In this document: one piece after another, positions 25,285 to 35,960 of the stretch
How positions within the stretch are numbered: the first letter of the stretch is position 1
Layout: every line of letters starts with the position of its first letter
NCBI RefSeq assembly: GCF_901933205.1
Contig: NC_044601.1
Coordinates: forward strand, 32,092,352 to 32,156,351
DNA length: 64,000 nt
DNA from: Camarhynchus parvulus
Taxonomy: Eukaryota > Chordata > Aves > Passeriformes > Thraupidae
Direction: 5' to 3'
Translations under genes and position numbers: made by a program
Notes under the pieces: model-generated
Databases searched by the model: none
Told to the model about the DNA's origin: nothing
Seen by the model: the letters and a program-made list of their open reading frames with translations, nothing else

Positions 25285-26954
25285 AAAACTGTTAGTGCAA
25301 AGAGCCAAGGACTATGTGGTCTGCTTTTAATCAAAATCACTTCCAAAATGTTTAAAAAAGGCATTTAATTTCTTTTTCTTTACTAACAGAATCTTTTCAG
25401 AAATTCCAGAGTCCCCTAAAACCCAGCGAGTTGGATAATTGTTTGGCCCTGTTTTTCTTTGTAGCCAGTAATTTCCTTCCCTTAATGTCACACTGGTATT
25501 TTGCTATAAACAAACTTGTAAGAAACAAACCTAACGTTTCAGATTGTGGTTGCTAATTCTGCATGAAAGATAATTACACAGGTTTCCCATATGTGTGCCA
25601 GAAAGCGTATCTGAGAACATCTCATGTACCTGGGAGGTATGAACTGAACTAATAACAATAAACTAAAAATCAGCAAGGAAGGCCAAGCAAGGAAGTTGAA
25701 GCATTAAAAATCATAAATCCCATTTTGACATTTCTTCAGAACAGTCTTGTACATTCACCAGGCACTATATAAGGGAAGAATCCTACTCCATATGAAAATC
25801 TTGGCCGAACACAACTAGCTCAGGAGAGGAAGAAAACACCCACCTCTCTCTTTCCATTTAGTATTTAAAACAATTTCAAACTTTTGGATTATGCCTGCTC
25901 AGAAAATGATCTCTACAAATGTCCCTCCTCTGTAGCTCCCCCAGCTTAATTCTGAGGCTATAGAAGACAGCTACAGGTTACTGGTCTAACTGTTCCTTCC
26001 CTAGATATTGTTCCATTGTTTTGCATTGAGGTTTTGGAGGTTTTTCTTTCCCTACAATCCTTTGGAACCAATACCTGACCTCATAGTAATTAATTTGTTT
26101 CACCTACCTCATCATTCTACTTGTCCAAAACAAATTTCCTGAAAACTGTAGTGGAAGCTACTGATTTACATTGCTGCAGACTAGTAATATTTGAATCCTT
26201 CCTCTTTGGCTCCACATTTCTGAGGGTTTTAAAATTAGGCAGAGAGGGATAAAAACAACGTGTGAGGAAATGATTTTGTTATGGCCAGTTTAGACATGAG
26301 AAAATAAATGAAAAGGCACAGCTAGAATGAAATTATAACTCAAGCCTTGGTTGCTGTGATCTGCTTTAGTGCAATATAATGATCTGCCCAAAAGAACAAT
26401 AAATGCATATTTTTCATTTCTTTTTAGAAGAGCTACTCTTCAGCAGGCTATTGGCCTTATGTCAATGCATTTTACATTGTAACAAAGAACAATAACTGCT
26501 GCTGTCACAGAATCATACATAGTGTAAAAGATGAACAAGACCAATGTAATTATGGTTTTAATCATGATGTCACAGTGGTGTTTACACCTCTAACAAGCAA
26601 AAACTGGAACAGCATCAGACCTCCAGGACTAAGGACATGCATTGTGATTTACTTAGAATATAGAAAACTGTCTCTAATGACCTGTTTCTTTTCTTTTCTT
26701 TTCAGTTTATGTTTAACATTGCATAAAGTCATGTTCTGTGGTTCAGTCTTTGTTATAAGACTATAATGCATTCTGACATATGTGTTTTCTTCTTGTGTCA
26801 AGGGGCTGCTATGTCTATTGTTTTTCTCTTTATTAAAATTTCTTGCATAATGTGCTGTACTTGAGGACTAGCTCTTGACATTGTTCTTATTCAAAATATT
26901 CAAATGATGTGAAAATGATGATTTAAAAGTGACTGCTTGGAAACAGCCATCATT

Positions 26955-27975
26955 GAAGTAACAGTGTGGTTGAATTTGGAAGGAATCTTTGGAGATCATT
27001 TAGTCCAACTCCCTGCTTTAAGATCAGCTCAAGTGGCTTTAGTTCTAGTCTTTCTGGCACCATCCCTACACTCTTAGACAGTGTCTAGATAAATCTTCTG
27101 GGTCACTTGTCCCTGCTTACAGCTCCGGTATGCTTCCTTGTTTTGTTTGATTCTAGTCAGAAGTTCATTCATTCTGTCACTATTGCTTGATTTCTTGAGC
27201 CTGGATAATGTCCTTGAAAGTCAGCTAGTTCTTCTGACCCCTGTTTTTTATGACCAGCTCCCATGGCATACTTCCAAGCCAGTCCCTGAACAGGTCCAAG
27301 ATTGTTCTTTTGTAGTGATCCTGATATTTACAATGTTTCCTCCTCTCAGGTGTCCTGAACTCCAGGCTTTCTTGGCTGCTCCAGTCCATACTGTCCTTAC
27401 ATCCTCATGGTCCTTGTTTGTAAGAACCAGATCCAACAGAGCACCTTACCTCATCATCCACTCCCCAGTCACCTGTCTTAGGAAGTCCATTAAATACCTC
27501 TATGGCTGCTTGTTTTCTGCTGTGTTCTTCCTGCAGCAGATCATCTGGGTGTTGCCAGCCCCCCATGAGGACCAAGTGTGAGTCTTCTTCAGCTGGCGGA
27601 AGCAGCCTTATCTACTTCTTGCTGATAAGAGGGTTTGTAGCAAACATCCACCACAATGCTGCCCACACTTGTTTGCCTTCTAATTCTGACCCCTAAACTC
27701 CCAGACAGCTGACCACCCATCCTAGGCAGAGCTCTGTGTGTTCCTGCTGCTCTTTCCCATCCAAGGGAGTCCCTTCTCTTGGTGCCTGCTTGTCCTTTGC
27801 AGAGAGCCTGTGTGAATCCATCACAGCACTCCAGCCATGTGAGTTTTTCCACAGTGTTTCTGTGATCCAAGGAAGAGTGTAGCCCTGCTGTGGGACACAA
27901 TATCTCCAGTTGCCTCTGCTGTTCCTCATTCTGCCTGCATTAATATGCGGGCACTGCAGAGAGGCTATGATCATT
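26955..27975 (-). mobile_element. CR1 LINE with 3' tail fused to the endonuclease half (RT missing)
   Basis: The left edge (26960-27060) is a CR1 3' end in reverse complement (GGAAGGAATCTTTGGAGATC, then TTTAGTCCAACTCCCTGC). From about 27113 the sequence switches abruptly to the endonuclease-RT linker (GGTATGCTTCCTTGTTTTG) and runs through the endonuclease to 27975. The RT region, normally about 1.3-1.5 kb between these parts, is absent. The element therefore keeps both outer portions with a large internal deletion, unlike the usual 5'-truncated CR1 copy. Numerous shifts and stops show it is inactive. Confidence 0.9.
27115..27975 (-). pseudogene. CR1 ORF2 endonuclease (EEP-type) remnant, broken
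   Basis: From 27975 leftwards the frame starts with LQCPHINAGRMRN, holding the conserved Asn, then ITETLW at about 27849-27866 with the catalytic Glu codon at 27858-27860. A block with VRIRRQ, GSIVVDVCYKPSYQ follows in another frame, and finally DLVLTNK near 27410-27433. The segment that should encode the SDH catalytic motif of this apurinic-endonuclease-like fold is collapsed by a small deletion near 27340-27390. The domain is spread over at least three frames. Overlapping plus-strand frames of up to 147 codons (27138-27581) are shadows. Confidence 0.88.
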
Positions 27976-28303
27976 TCTCAGATAAATTGTCAGAGCTTCC
28001 CACACAATGCTCCCTAATTATTGAAAAAGTAGTGAAAAAAAATTAAAAATGGGTTTGTTTTTTATTTTTTCTAGGACAAGACTCTTGGATTTTATTATTG
28101 GCATTATTCCAAAGGATGCTTTGAAAGTTCTGGAAGTTGCTTCGTGTAAATTAGCTAATCTTTCTCATATCTGTATCGAAGATATTCAATAAAACCTAAG
28201 TGAGGTAATTGTGCCTGCTTGACTGCCTTCAGGGGAAACTAAATCTGATAAATACATATATTTGTTATATCTGTGGTTTTTTCCCTTAAAACACGCACAC
28301 ATG
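27976..28303. other. Short AT-rich spacer, nothing recognised
   Basis: This is AT-rich sequence between two CR1 pieces. I see no gene, promoter or repeat in it. Confidence 0.5.
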
Positions 28304-28415
28304 TTACAGAATCACAGAGTGTTTGAGGTTGGAAGAAGCCTGTGGACATCATCTGCTCCAATCCCCCACTTAAGCATGGGAACTGAGAGCTGCATAGAAG
28401 CATTTATGTATCTTC
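28304..28415 (-). mobile_element. CR1 LINE 3' end fragment
   Basis: TTACAGAATCACAGAGTG, GTTTGAGGTTGGAAGAAGCC and GACATCATCTGCTCCAATC are in the order of a CR1 3' terminus in reverse complement. About 110 bp remain. It lies 330 bp from the larger minus-strand CR1 and has its own terminus, so it is a separate insertion. Confidence 0.88.
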
Positions 28416-31400
28416 TAGCTTCTGACAAAACTGCATCGATAATGCACCTAAATTGGAGAAGAAATGTAGCTGGGTATGAAAACACTTGAACATATTATGG
28501 CTAAAATTCTTATTCTACAGAAAAGCTGCTAGCAACATTAGGGAGAAAAATTATTAAGACATTAATAGAAACAGGAACAGTATCTTCATATGAAGTGATT
28601 TACCTGAAACACCAGCCAGACTGCTGATTTATTTGACTTGTGTCTCTGATTTTATGTGAGTAATGTTCTTGTTGCAGAAAGGGAAAGTATACCATGACTT
28701 GCTGAAGAATAATGAACACATGAAAAAGCCTGGGCAGTAAAAGTGAAACAAAGCGTGATCTTTCCAAGGACTTCTGTAGAAGTTCCTTGAGATTTATGAA
28801 AATCCTTCATCTATAAATTCTTTTTATCCAGACTATTGGAAGCTAAAGCAAACAACTCACAAATACAAAACATATTTTTTAACAAATGGTTATAAATTTT
28901 TATGTATCTAACTGGAATTTACTATGAATAATGCTTTAAAGAAAATTTAAAATATAAGAATAAGTTGTATGATAGAAAAGACACAAGATATGCCTTTGAA
29001 ATGAAATTGTGAATTAAGAGACAAAACCACCATAATTTCAGTTAAGCAAGAGCAGAATAGACATAGAATTACAAATTCCTCAGAGATATAATTTTCAGGT
29101 CTTTCATGCCCTTATAATATAATGTGGTTTCTCAATCAAATTCAATGTCTTACAGGGTGTAGGCTTTTGCCTGTGTAGAGAAACTTGAGATTGTGGAAAC
29201 ACAACTAGGCACCTTCGGCACTAGTTCTTTGGACATAGTACAAAATTATCCAAATAACTGCACTTAAGGCTCCCAGGAAGAGCTAAAGAAAATTTGGTTT
29301 ATGCTGCATGACTGCAAATGAGAGGGAAAATTTCATTCAGGATCCATAAATGCAAAGAAATGCACTCAAGAAAAACTAACATTATCTTCACTTCATAAGG
29401 TATTTTAGTTACTTGTTACCTTTAAGAAAAAAAAACATGGGTCCATTAAAAACTGTTCTCTTAGGACCAGTTACAGAGTTGGTTAAAAGGATGAAGACAG
29501 TGAAGAGCTTTCCTGGCAAAGAAGAGAAAAATTAAGTGAAGAATAATGTGGTGTGTATATACCTATGGGTCCTATAAGCCCAGGGCAAAATCTTTAGTCA
29601 TCAGGCTGTGGAGAGACAGAGTACAGGAGTGTTTGGAATAGCACTTAAGCAAAGTAATGGAAGACAGCTATGGTAAACATCAAGTGTCTGGATGTATCTG
29701 TAATTTTCCAAATGTTAGAGATGTTAATCCCCATTAAACCATATTTTTTAGGCTTTTTCCTTAAAGTCATGGTTGTCAGCAGCACAGGGCCACAAAACAT
29801 TTCATGTATTTCTATTCACAGTATCTCCAGAACTATTTTACATCACATACTGAAATGAGAAATTGAGTATTATCTACTCAATCAAGAGAAGAAAAGGTGC
29901 CATATCATCAGCTTAAATTTTCCCTTCTGTGGAGAATAAAGTTCTACAGGGAGAGCCCTACTTGCCCTCTTCATTTTGTCAAAAATGAGGTGAGAGACTA
30001 GAATTATACCTGTGAATACCTCATCTTTTCTGCAGAAGAAAAAGCAAAAGCAGTAAATTTAGAAAGCACAGCAACACATAAACCAGTTTATATAATATAT
30101 ATATATAATGAAAAGTATACTAGGAGAATGTCTTTTATCGCTGTAGTAGGTTCTTAGGATGTCAAAAATATGAGAATTCAAAGACTTTTATTTGAGAAGG
30201 TTATTTTCCTCTGTGACTTCCAAGCTGTTAGTTTACAAATTCCTTTCCTAAAATGTCACATTTATTTCTAAGTGGCTTTGATGTGAAACATTGTCTGGTT
30301 GGTTTTTTTCTGTATTATGGTAGAGTACTTCATTTAAGGTAATTGTGTCTTTTGATGTACAGTGATTTTGCATAATTTTATTAGTCACAGAGTAAAACCA
30401 TGGAATTGAATAAAAAAAAGGAACCTTTCTAAGCATTTTTGACTGCTAATGATGTCTATGGAAGTTATTGATGTTTTGAATATAATACCATGCCTGCAAT
30501 ATTCTGCAATATAGGTTTGTATTAAAATTGAGTGCCATACAGCAAATGAAGACATGATCCACTGCAGCGCAGATTTTAAAACTGTGATTAAAGGAACAAT
30601 TTTTTTCTGACCTGATCCCCTGAAAAAAAAACCAAACTGTGTAACCACATTAGAGTCCTTAATACACTGCCTAAGTGTTTGTTCTGCTAAGGAAATTGTG
30701 AAATGGCTTTTCAAATGCAGCAGTTATAAAGGGAATGATTTTTTAGAATTCTTTAAAGTGTAAGACTGACTGTATTATATTCAGAAGGATATAACTTCTT
30801 ACTAAGTTAGAGCAAGAGTATAGTGAAAATAAATAAAAGAATTGTTGTTCTCCATGTCTGTGGTATACCCTGACTTTTTGATATTTCATTCCTATTTTGC
30901 AACAAACAGTCCTAGAAAATGAAAAACAAATTTGTAATAAATAGCCTTTGCCATACCTCCAAAACAAATTTGATAAAACCTCCAAACATAGCTATCAAAA
31001 TCCTTTACATTCTGAAATTATTTTAAAAAGTATTTCTTTGACTAAACACCCAATTTCTGTTTCACTGCTACTCTCTTTATTCCAGAGTCATGCACTGCAT
31101 ATGGATACCACTTAGAGTAAAACTGTGTCCCCAGGCAACTGTCATTCTCTGCAAAAGAACGTCACACTCAGTTAACATATATATTACTCCTTTACACTGT
31201 CCAAGTATTTGGGGCATCTGCACCAGGAGATTCCACGAGTACACCCTGAGCATTTTAAAGGCAGTGCCAAGTAAAATAAAAGATGTGTTGAGGGTACATT
31301 CAATACACATATTTGAGCCTCTAACCCTTTAGAAATCCAGTTTATATCCTATGTCCTGTCCTGTTATGAGCTGCCTCCCGTATATAACAGCTTGGTACCC

Positions 31401-33160
31401 ATTTGGCAATAATGCTCTGAAACAAGCAGCTTTACCCCTGCTGTCACCGTGGTTTTGCAATAGGACACTAACATACCCAGGCAGACACTGCACTCACTCT
31501 AGAATCTTAGCATCTAGTGTAAGGACAATTTCACACTGTTAAAATAGAGATTGTTTCTGCACATGAAATCAGGTCATTTTCCATACCTGCAGTTGGACTT
31601 GTCTGTGCTAATAGTCTGATAACAGAGATACTGGTGTCTATCAAGCTGGAAATAAGTGCTGAAGTGCTGTGGTTAGTGTTAAATATGAATAAATAAAATT
31701 TAACTGTAAAAAAGTTTTAGGCAGATGCCATCTTCTCAGTAGAAAAAGTCTTTAGTTCTAAAAATGGAACAGATTTTTCAGATCTAATTTTAACATTGAT
31801 TTAGACAACAAAATTACACAGATTGGTTATGTACAGTTTCATAAATACTTAGAAACAGTAGCTGTTCCTTTCTATAATTTCACCAAATGTATGTGAAATA
31901 TATACAAATGCAGCATTTAGCCCTTACCTGGCTTCCTAGTGGAAATCTTCAGCCTCTAAAGTATGTAAATTCTTCCAGCTATTTTTTTTTAAATTCTTAG
32001 AGTAATGCTTGCCTGGGAAAATTCATTGTGAGTTTCATGGCATTTGATGGGTTTTCTTCTTTCAGCTGCCATTCGTGGATTCATGAAGACAAGAGTCTTG
32101 TCAATGAGCTAATAAGAGCTTAGGTTTGCAGCCAACAAAAAGAACCACAGATATATGTGAAATTCTGGGTTTGACAATCCTGCCTTCTGATGCTGGGTCA
32201 GATATTTTTCTGTATCAAACATCAGTTTTTAGTGACATTTTCCCACTCCTGGTGAAATGAGAAAAGTGAACATATGTGAAGGGGGTTTTTCTTTTCCTGT
32301 CTTCCTTAGTGCAAGGTGTTGCACCATTTTTTTTCTGCTTCTTCCTAAGTTGTGTGTTCAATGTTCTGTAAAAAACATATTATTAGAGCAGGATCTTACT
32401 CTAATATTCAGCTCACATTTGGTAAACATAAACCCATAAACAGATGCAGTCTTCCTTATCTAGCAAATAACCTTAATAACTTTGTCCATTCCTTCTTATT
32501 CTCATTTTTTGGCTCATAAATCTTTGTGTATTATAGCTTCCACACCATAATATAGGAAAGCAGATTCTCTCCTGGCTCATTGGATCTGGTCAAAACCCAA
32601 GACCATTTTTTCTATTTAAGAAGGAATTTTCACACAGTTTGAGGTCTATATGAAATTGAATAGCTGTAGTGTATTATAGTACTGATGTCTTCATCAGTTA
32701 AGCATCTAATCTAAAATAATACAAGATTTATTTTCTCCTTACTACTATATTAAGTTTCTTCTTATTTGTATATGTGTATAGTAAAAGTGACTAAAATAGG
32801 TAATTGCTGGAGACATTTGTCTTCCCAGTCCTACAGGAAGCAGCTAGAGTAAACTGCTATGTATGTTGAGGATGACAGTATAATGTTTGAAAGTATGTTG
32901 TGAATAATTTCCTCATAACTTCCCCAGGCTCTCTATCTAATACCTAAAAGTAGAGCTTTGAGGCGTGTTCATGTTAACACATTGCAGCTTGCCAGCTACA
33001 GGAGCTGCTCTGGAAAATCCCTGTATTATCAAAATCCAGGTCAGAATGGTTGTATAATCTCAAAAGGAATAGCACATTGACCTAAATCTAACAGTTTAGT
33101 AGCAACAAAATATCCTGTGTCTTAAGACACCTTGGATTTTAAGGAGAATTAGAGTATTAT
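28416..33160. other. AT-rich unique sequence, no gene recognised
   Basis: No gene or dispersed repeat is recognised. A TA dinucleotide run of about ten units lies at 30089-30109. Open frames reach 109 codons (30385-30714, minus) without any family resemblance. Confidence 0.45.
30089..30109. repeat. TA dinucleotide microsatellite
   Basis: TATATAATATATATATATAA-type run with one break, in AT-rich sequence. Confidence 0.9.
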
Positions 33161-33240
33161 CAATCCTTTGTATTTTTCCAATTTCAATCCTGTGTATTTT
33201 TCCAGGGCAGACAGTTTACACAATCCTGTGTATTTTTCCA
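33161..33240 (+). repeat. Three direct copies of a 20-bp word, unevenly spaced
   Basis: CAATCCTTTGTATTTTTCCA at 33161-33180 recurs as CAATCCTGTGTATTTTTCCA at 33185-33204 and 33221-33240. Copies two and three are identical. Spacings are 24 and 36 bp, so the units are separated by different fillers rather than being a simple tandem array. Confidence 0.95.
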
Positions 33241-33897
33241 GTTCTATTTCCAATGAAATAGCAAGAGAACAGAAGGCCAGTCAGAAGGCCCCATTTGGAA
33301 TAAGGAAACTCTCAAATGGAATAAGCAATGCAATCCTTGTTTTTACACCTGTACATCTGTTACTCTTTGAAAAACTGAGTATTAGGTGTGAGAATTATAC
33401 CAAATCTTCACATTGCTAGCTTCAGACAGCTAGATGATATAATAAATTATATTGTGGGTGTTTTCCGGACAACATGGGCAATATCTGACCACTCTGTTGC
33501 AGTGATATGGGACAGCAGCAAGGAACAAGTTTCATTTTCTCCTTCATCACATAAAATGCCCAACCACAAAACATAGTATGTGGTTTTTTTGCACTTGCGG
33601 CTGCTTGTGAGAAAGGGGGACAAAGCACCCTGCATCATCAAGGACATGTGACCAGTAATATCGCTTCCACTAGACAAAGTTGATTTCATTGTTATCTCTG
33701 GTAAAGCTAGTTTTTCCTAAAGGCAACTGGTTAGGATTCAACTCTGAATATATTTATTTAAAGATAAAGGAAGTACTTAAGCAGCTATTTGCAGATTAAT
33801 TTTGTTACAGTGCTTACCTAAATGTGTGTCTATACCTTTGATGCTCTGTGATGAGCTGTGTTTCTGAGAGCTACTTGCCACTTAAATCAGCTGAAGA
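33241..33897. other. Unique sequence, no gene recognised
   Basis: Short overlapping frames occur on both strands (for example 33447-33689 minus and 33388-33576 plus), with no recognisable domain. This is the left flank of the purine tract. Confidence 0.45.
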
Positions 33898-34280
33898 GGG
33901 AAGGGAAGGGAAGGGAAGGGAAGGGAAGGGAAGGGAAGGGAAGGGAAGGGAAGGGAAGGGAAGGGAAGGGAAGGGAAGGGAAGGGAAGGGAAGGGGGGGA
34001 GGGAAGGGAAGGGAAGGGAAGGGAAGGGAAGGGAAGGAAGGGAAGGGAAGGGAAGGGAAGGAAGGGAAGGGAAGGGAAGGGAAGGGAAGGGAAGGAAAGG
34101 AAAGGAAAGGAAAGGAAAGGAAAGGAAAGGAAAGGAAAGGAAAGGAAAGGAAAGGAAAGGAAAGGAAAGGAAAGGAAAGGAAAGGAAAGGAAAGGAAAGG
34201 AAAGGAAAGGAAAGGAAAGGAAAGGAAAGGAAAGGAAAGGAAAGGAAAGGAAAGGAAAGGAAAGGAAAGGAAAGGAAAGA
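33898..34280 (+). repeat. Two-phase pentanucleotide purine tract: (GGGAA)n then (GGAAA)n
   Basis: From 33898 to about 34093 the unit is GGGAA with a few slips (a seven-G run near 33994-34000, and four-base GGAA slips near 34035, 34060 and 34093). From about 34094 to 34280 it changes to an essentially perfect GGAAA array of some 37 units. The plus strand is almost pure purine for about 380 bp. The first half has closely spaced G3 tracts with two-base loops, which fit intramolecular G-quadruplexes; the whole tract is a candidate for triplex (H-DNA). The 135-160-codon open frames through it (GREGK / ERKGK repeats and the FPFLS complement) are artefacts of a five-base repeat without stop codons. 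Confidence 0.98.
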
Positions 34281-35639
34281 TAAAGCCATTTGAAATTAAA
34301 ACAATATGTAGATTTAGATCAAGCTGGTGACTCTATGGAGATAAAAATTCTTTTTTATTCTCAGTAAGAAATAAAATTCAGCATCAAGTATTATTTAATT
34401 AACATAATGGGTGTTGTTGTGCATATCTGCATATGGAGGTGAGTAGGAAATATTCACAATAAGGCAAAATTGCCCCAAATAACACTGTTTAATTGACAGA
34501 CATGATCATCACCTTTTTCATGGATTTTGCTTTGGTATCTTTTGTTTGGGTTTTGTCTTTTCTTTGTCTTTCTTTTCTTATCTTTGTCTTTTTATTTCTT
34601 TTGTCTTCTGCTGCCTTCCACAGTAATCATATTTAAACCAAGATGAATTTGGAGATTAAGAGATGTAAATTTTTCTACCAGGTGATATTGATGTGCATAT
34701 TTTTCTTAATACATATGAAAGAAAAGCAGGGATGTTTTTCTAGCTTCTTTACTACCAACCTATGCATTTATTAGATATGAAAAATAAGAGAACAGACAGT
34801 TTATTGATCATAGTCCTAGATATAAAAGTTATTTTAATGGTGTCCCTGAACTGTCCTCATAGATAATAAATAGGACATGGCTTAGTTTTAATTTTAAGAT
34901 GATGAATTTTATGCAAAACATATTTTTTTACCACTCTATCTATTTTATCTGGGGTCCCTATGTAAAAAAATTAAAATTATCCTTTGGCCATTTCCATGAA
35001 AGACAAATACAATTTGATAAAAAGTAAACATCAACAAGAAAAAAAATCTGATTTGGGCCAACTATGCAAAATATAATAAAAAAATAAGATAAATTGGTTT
35101 AACATTTCCTTATGGAAGTGGAAAAGAAAGAGATATTTTCCTTAAAACAAAGTGGAATACAATCCACTGCAGATCAGAGACCTGACACACCTACACTGAC
35201 AGCAAAATTTCTGTCAGCATTCATAGCAGTAGAATAAAAGGAGGAATTTGTCTTCATCTTTTTCAGTTTGTTTTCTTAAGTAGACATTTAAAAGTTCATT
35301 GTACATCTGCATGTCAGTGTTTATATGTGGAAAATGTGTGGGGATTATTCCTCTGATTCTGTCTATGTTATAATTTTCTTGGCACAATTTGCAGTAAAAG
35401 ATGCATCTTTATAGTTACTCGTTGTTTTGTATATACTTCTGATATTAGACAGAATTAGCTTTGCATTTAGGAAAAATTAAAAATTTCTTATAATTTTTAG
35501 CTATATTCTCTAGTTCTTTTAGTTTTTCAAATATAAGATATGCTGACCAATGATTCTCTGTGTATTATAGCATTGTCTGTGTATGCCAAATAAGGACAAT
35601 TGTTCTTAATTACTGCAATTTGTTAAAGAAGGTTCTGGG
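34281..35639. other. AT-rich unique sequence with a pyrimidine-rich patch
   Basis: A CT/T-rich imperfect repeat (units like TTTGTCTTTTC) lies at about 34540-34607. No gene or dispersed repeat is recognised in the remainder. Confidence 0.45.
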
Positions 35640-35960
35640 CCCTAAATTTTGAGGCAGAGTCAGTTTTCAGCTTGATGTGGGTGCCTCCTGAGAGGGACCC
35701 TGAACAAGGAAATCCCTGGGCCTTTCCGCCCCTGCAGTCTCTGCAGCTGATTCTCACATGCTCCACACACACCCTGCACACACGTCTTGGTCCAACGGGC
35801 CAGATTAAGGGTCAGGGTTCTTCTGACTCCTCACTGTTCTCATCTCTCTAACTCCTCCATGTTCACATGGGCAGGCCATTAATTGTTCTTATCACTCATC
35901 ATGGGAGAGGCTTTGTGCCCTCCAGGGTCTCAAGCCTTATCTGAAAGGTAAACCTTTGTT
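35640..35960. mobile_element. Probable LTR-type repeat, copy B (family also at 19.3 kb)
   Basis: A GC-rich island in AT-rich DNA. The block CAGCTTGAT, CCTGAACAA, GGAAATCCCTGGGCCTTT and CCCCTGCAG (35668-35738) matches copy A in order and spacing. Downstream are CTCCACACACACCCTGCAC, CCAGATTAAGG and CTGACTCCTCACTG, then TC-rich sequence to about 35960. It behaves like an LTR or a non-autonomous element, but no target-site duplication, TATA or poly(A) pair was established, so the class is inference. Confidence 0.42.

Larger units (their letters stand above)
20176..26954. other. Long stretch of unique sequence, no gene recognised
   Basis: No repeat family or gene was recognised over nearly 7 kb. 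Homopolymer A15 occurs at 20474-20488 and an AT-rich dinucleotide patch at 20812-20851. Two abutting minus-strand frames (22979-23164 and 23155-23373) and one at 23843-24067 look mildly protein-like, but no family could be named. A small inverted repeat lies at 25239-25284. The stretch is a plausible place for conserved non-coding elements, which cannot be tested by eye. Confidence 0.4.

Noticed and set aside
26506..26535. TCACAGAATCATACATAG as a further CR1 tail
   Set aside because: Only the first dozen bases match; the typical GGTTGGAAGGGACC block does not follow.
27138..27581. 147-codon plus-strand open frame
   Set aside because: It lies antisense to the CR1 endonuclease remnant; the meaningful protein words are on the minus strand.
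32055..32125. Acceptor-like TTCTTCTTTCAG followed by a short open frame as an exon
   Set aside because: The open frames after it stop within about 15 to 20 codons, with no donor and no recognisable product.
33848..34330. Open frames of 135-160 codons encoding GREGK, ERKGK or FPFLS repeats
   Set aside because: A five-base repeat without stop codons is open in several frames on both strands; there is no start context or non-repeat domain, so these are not genes.
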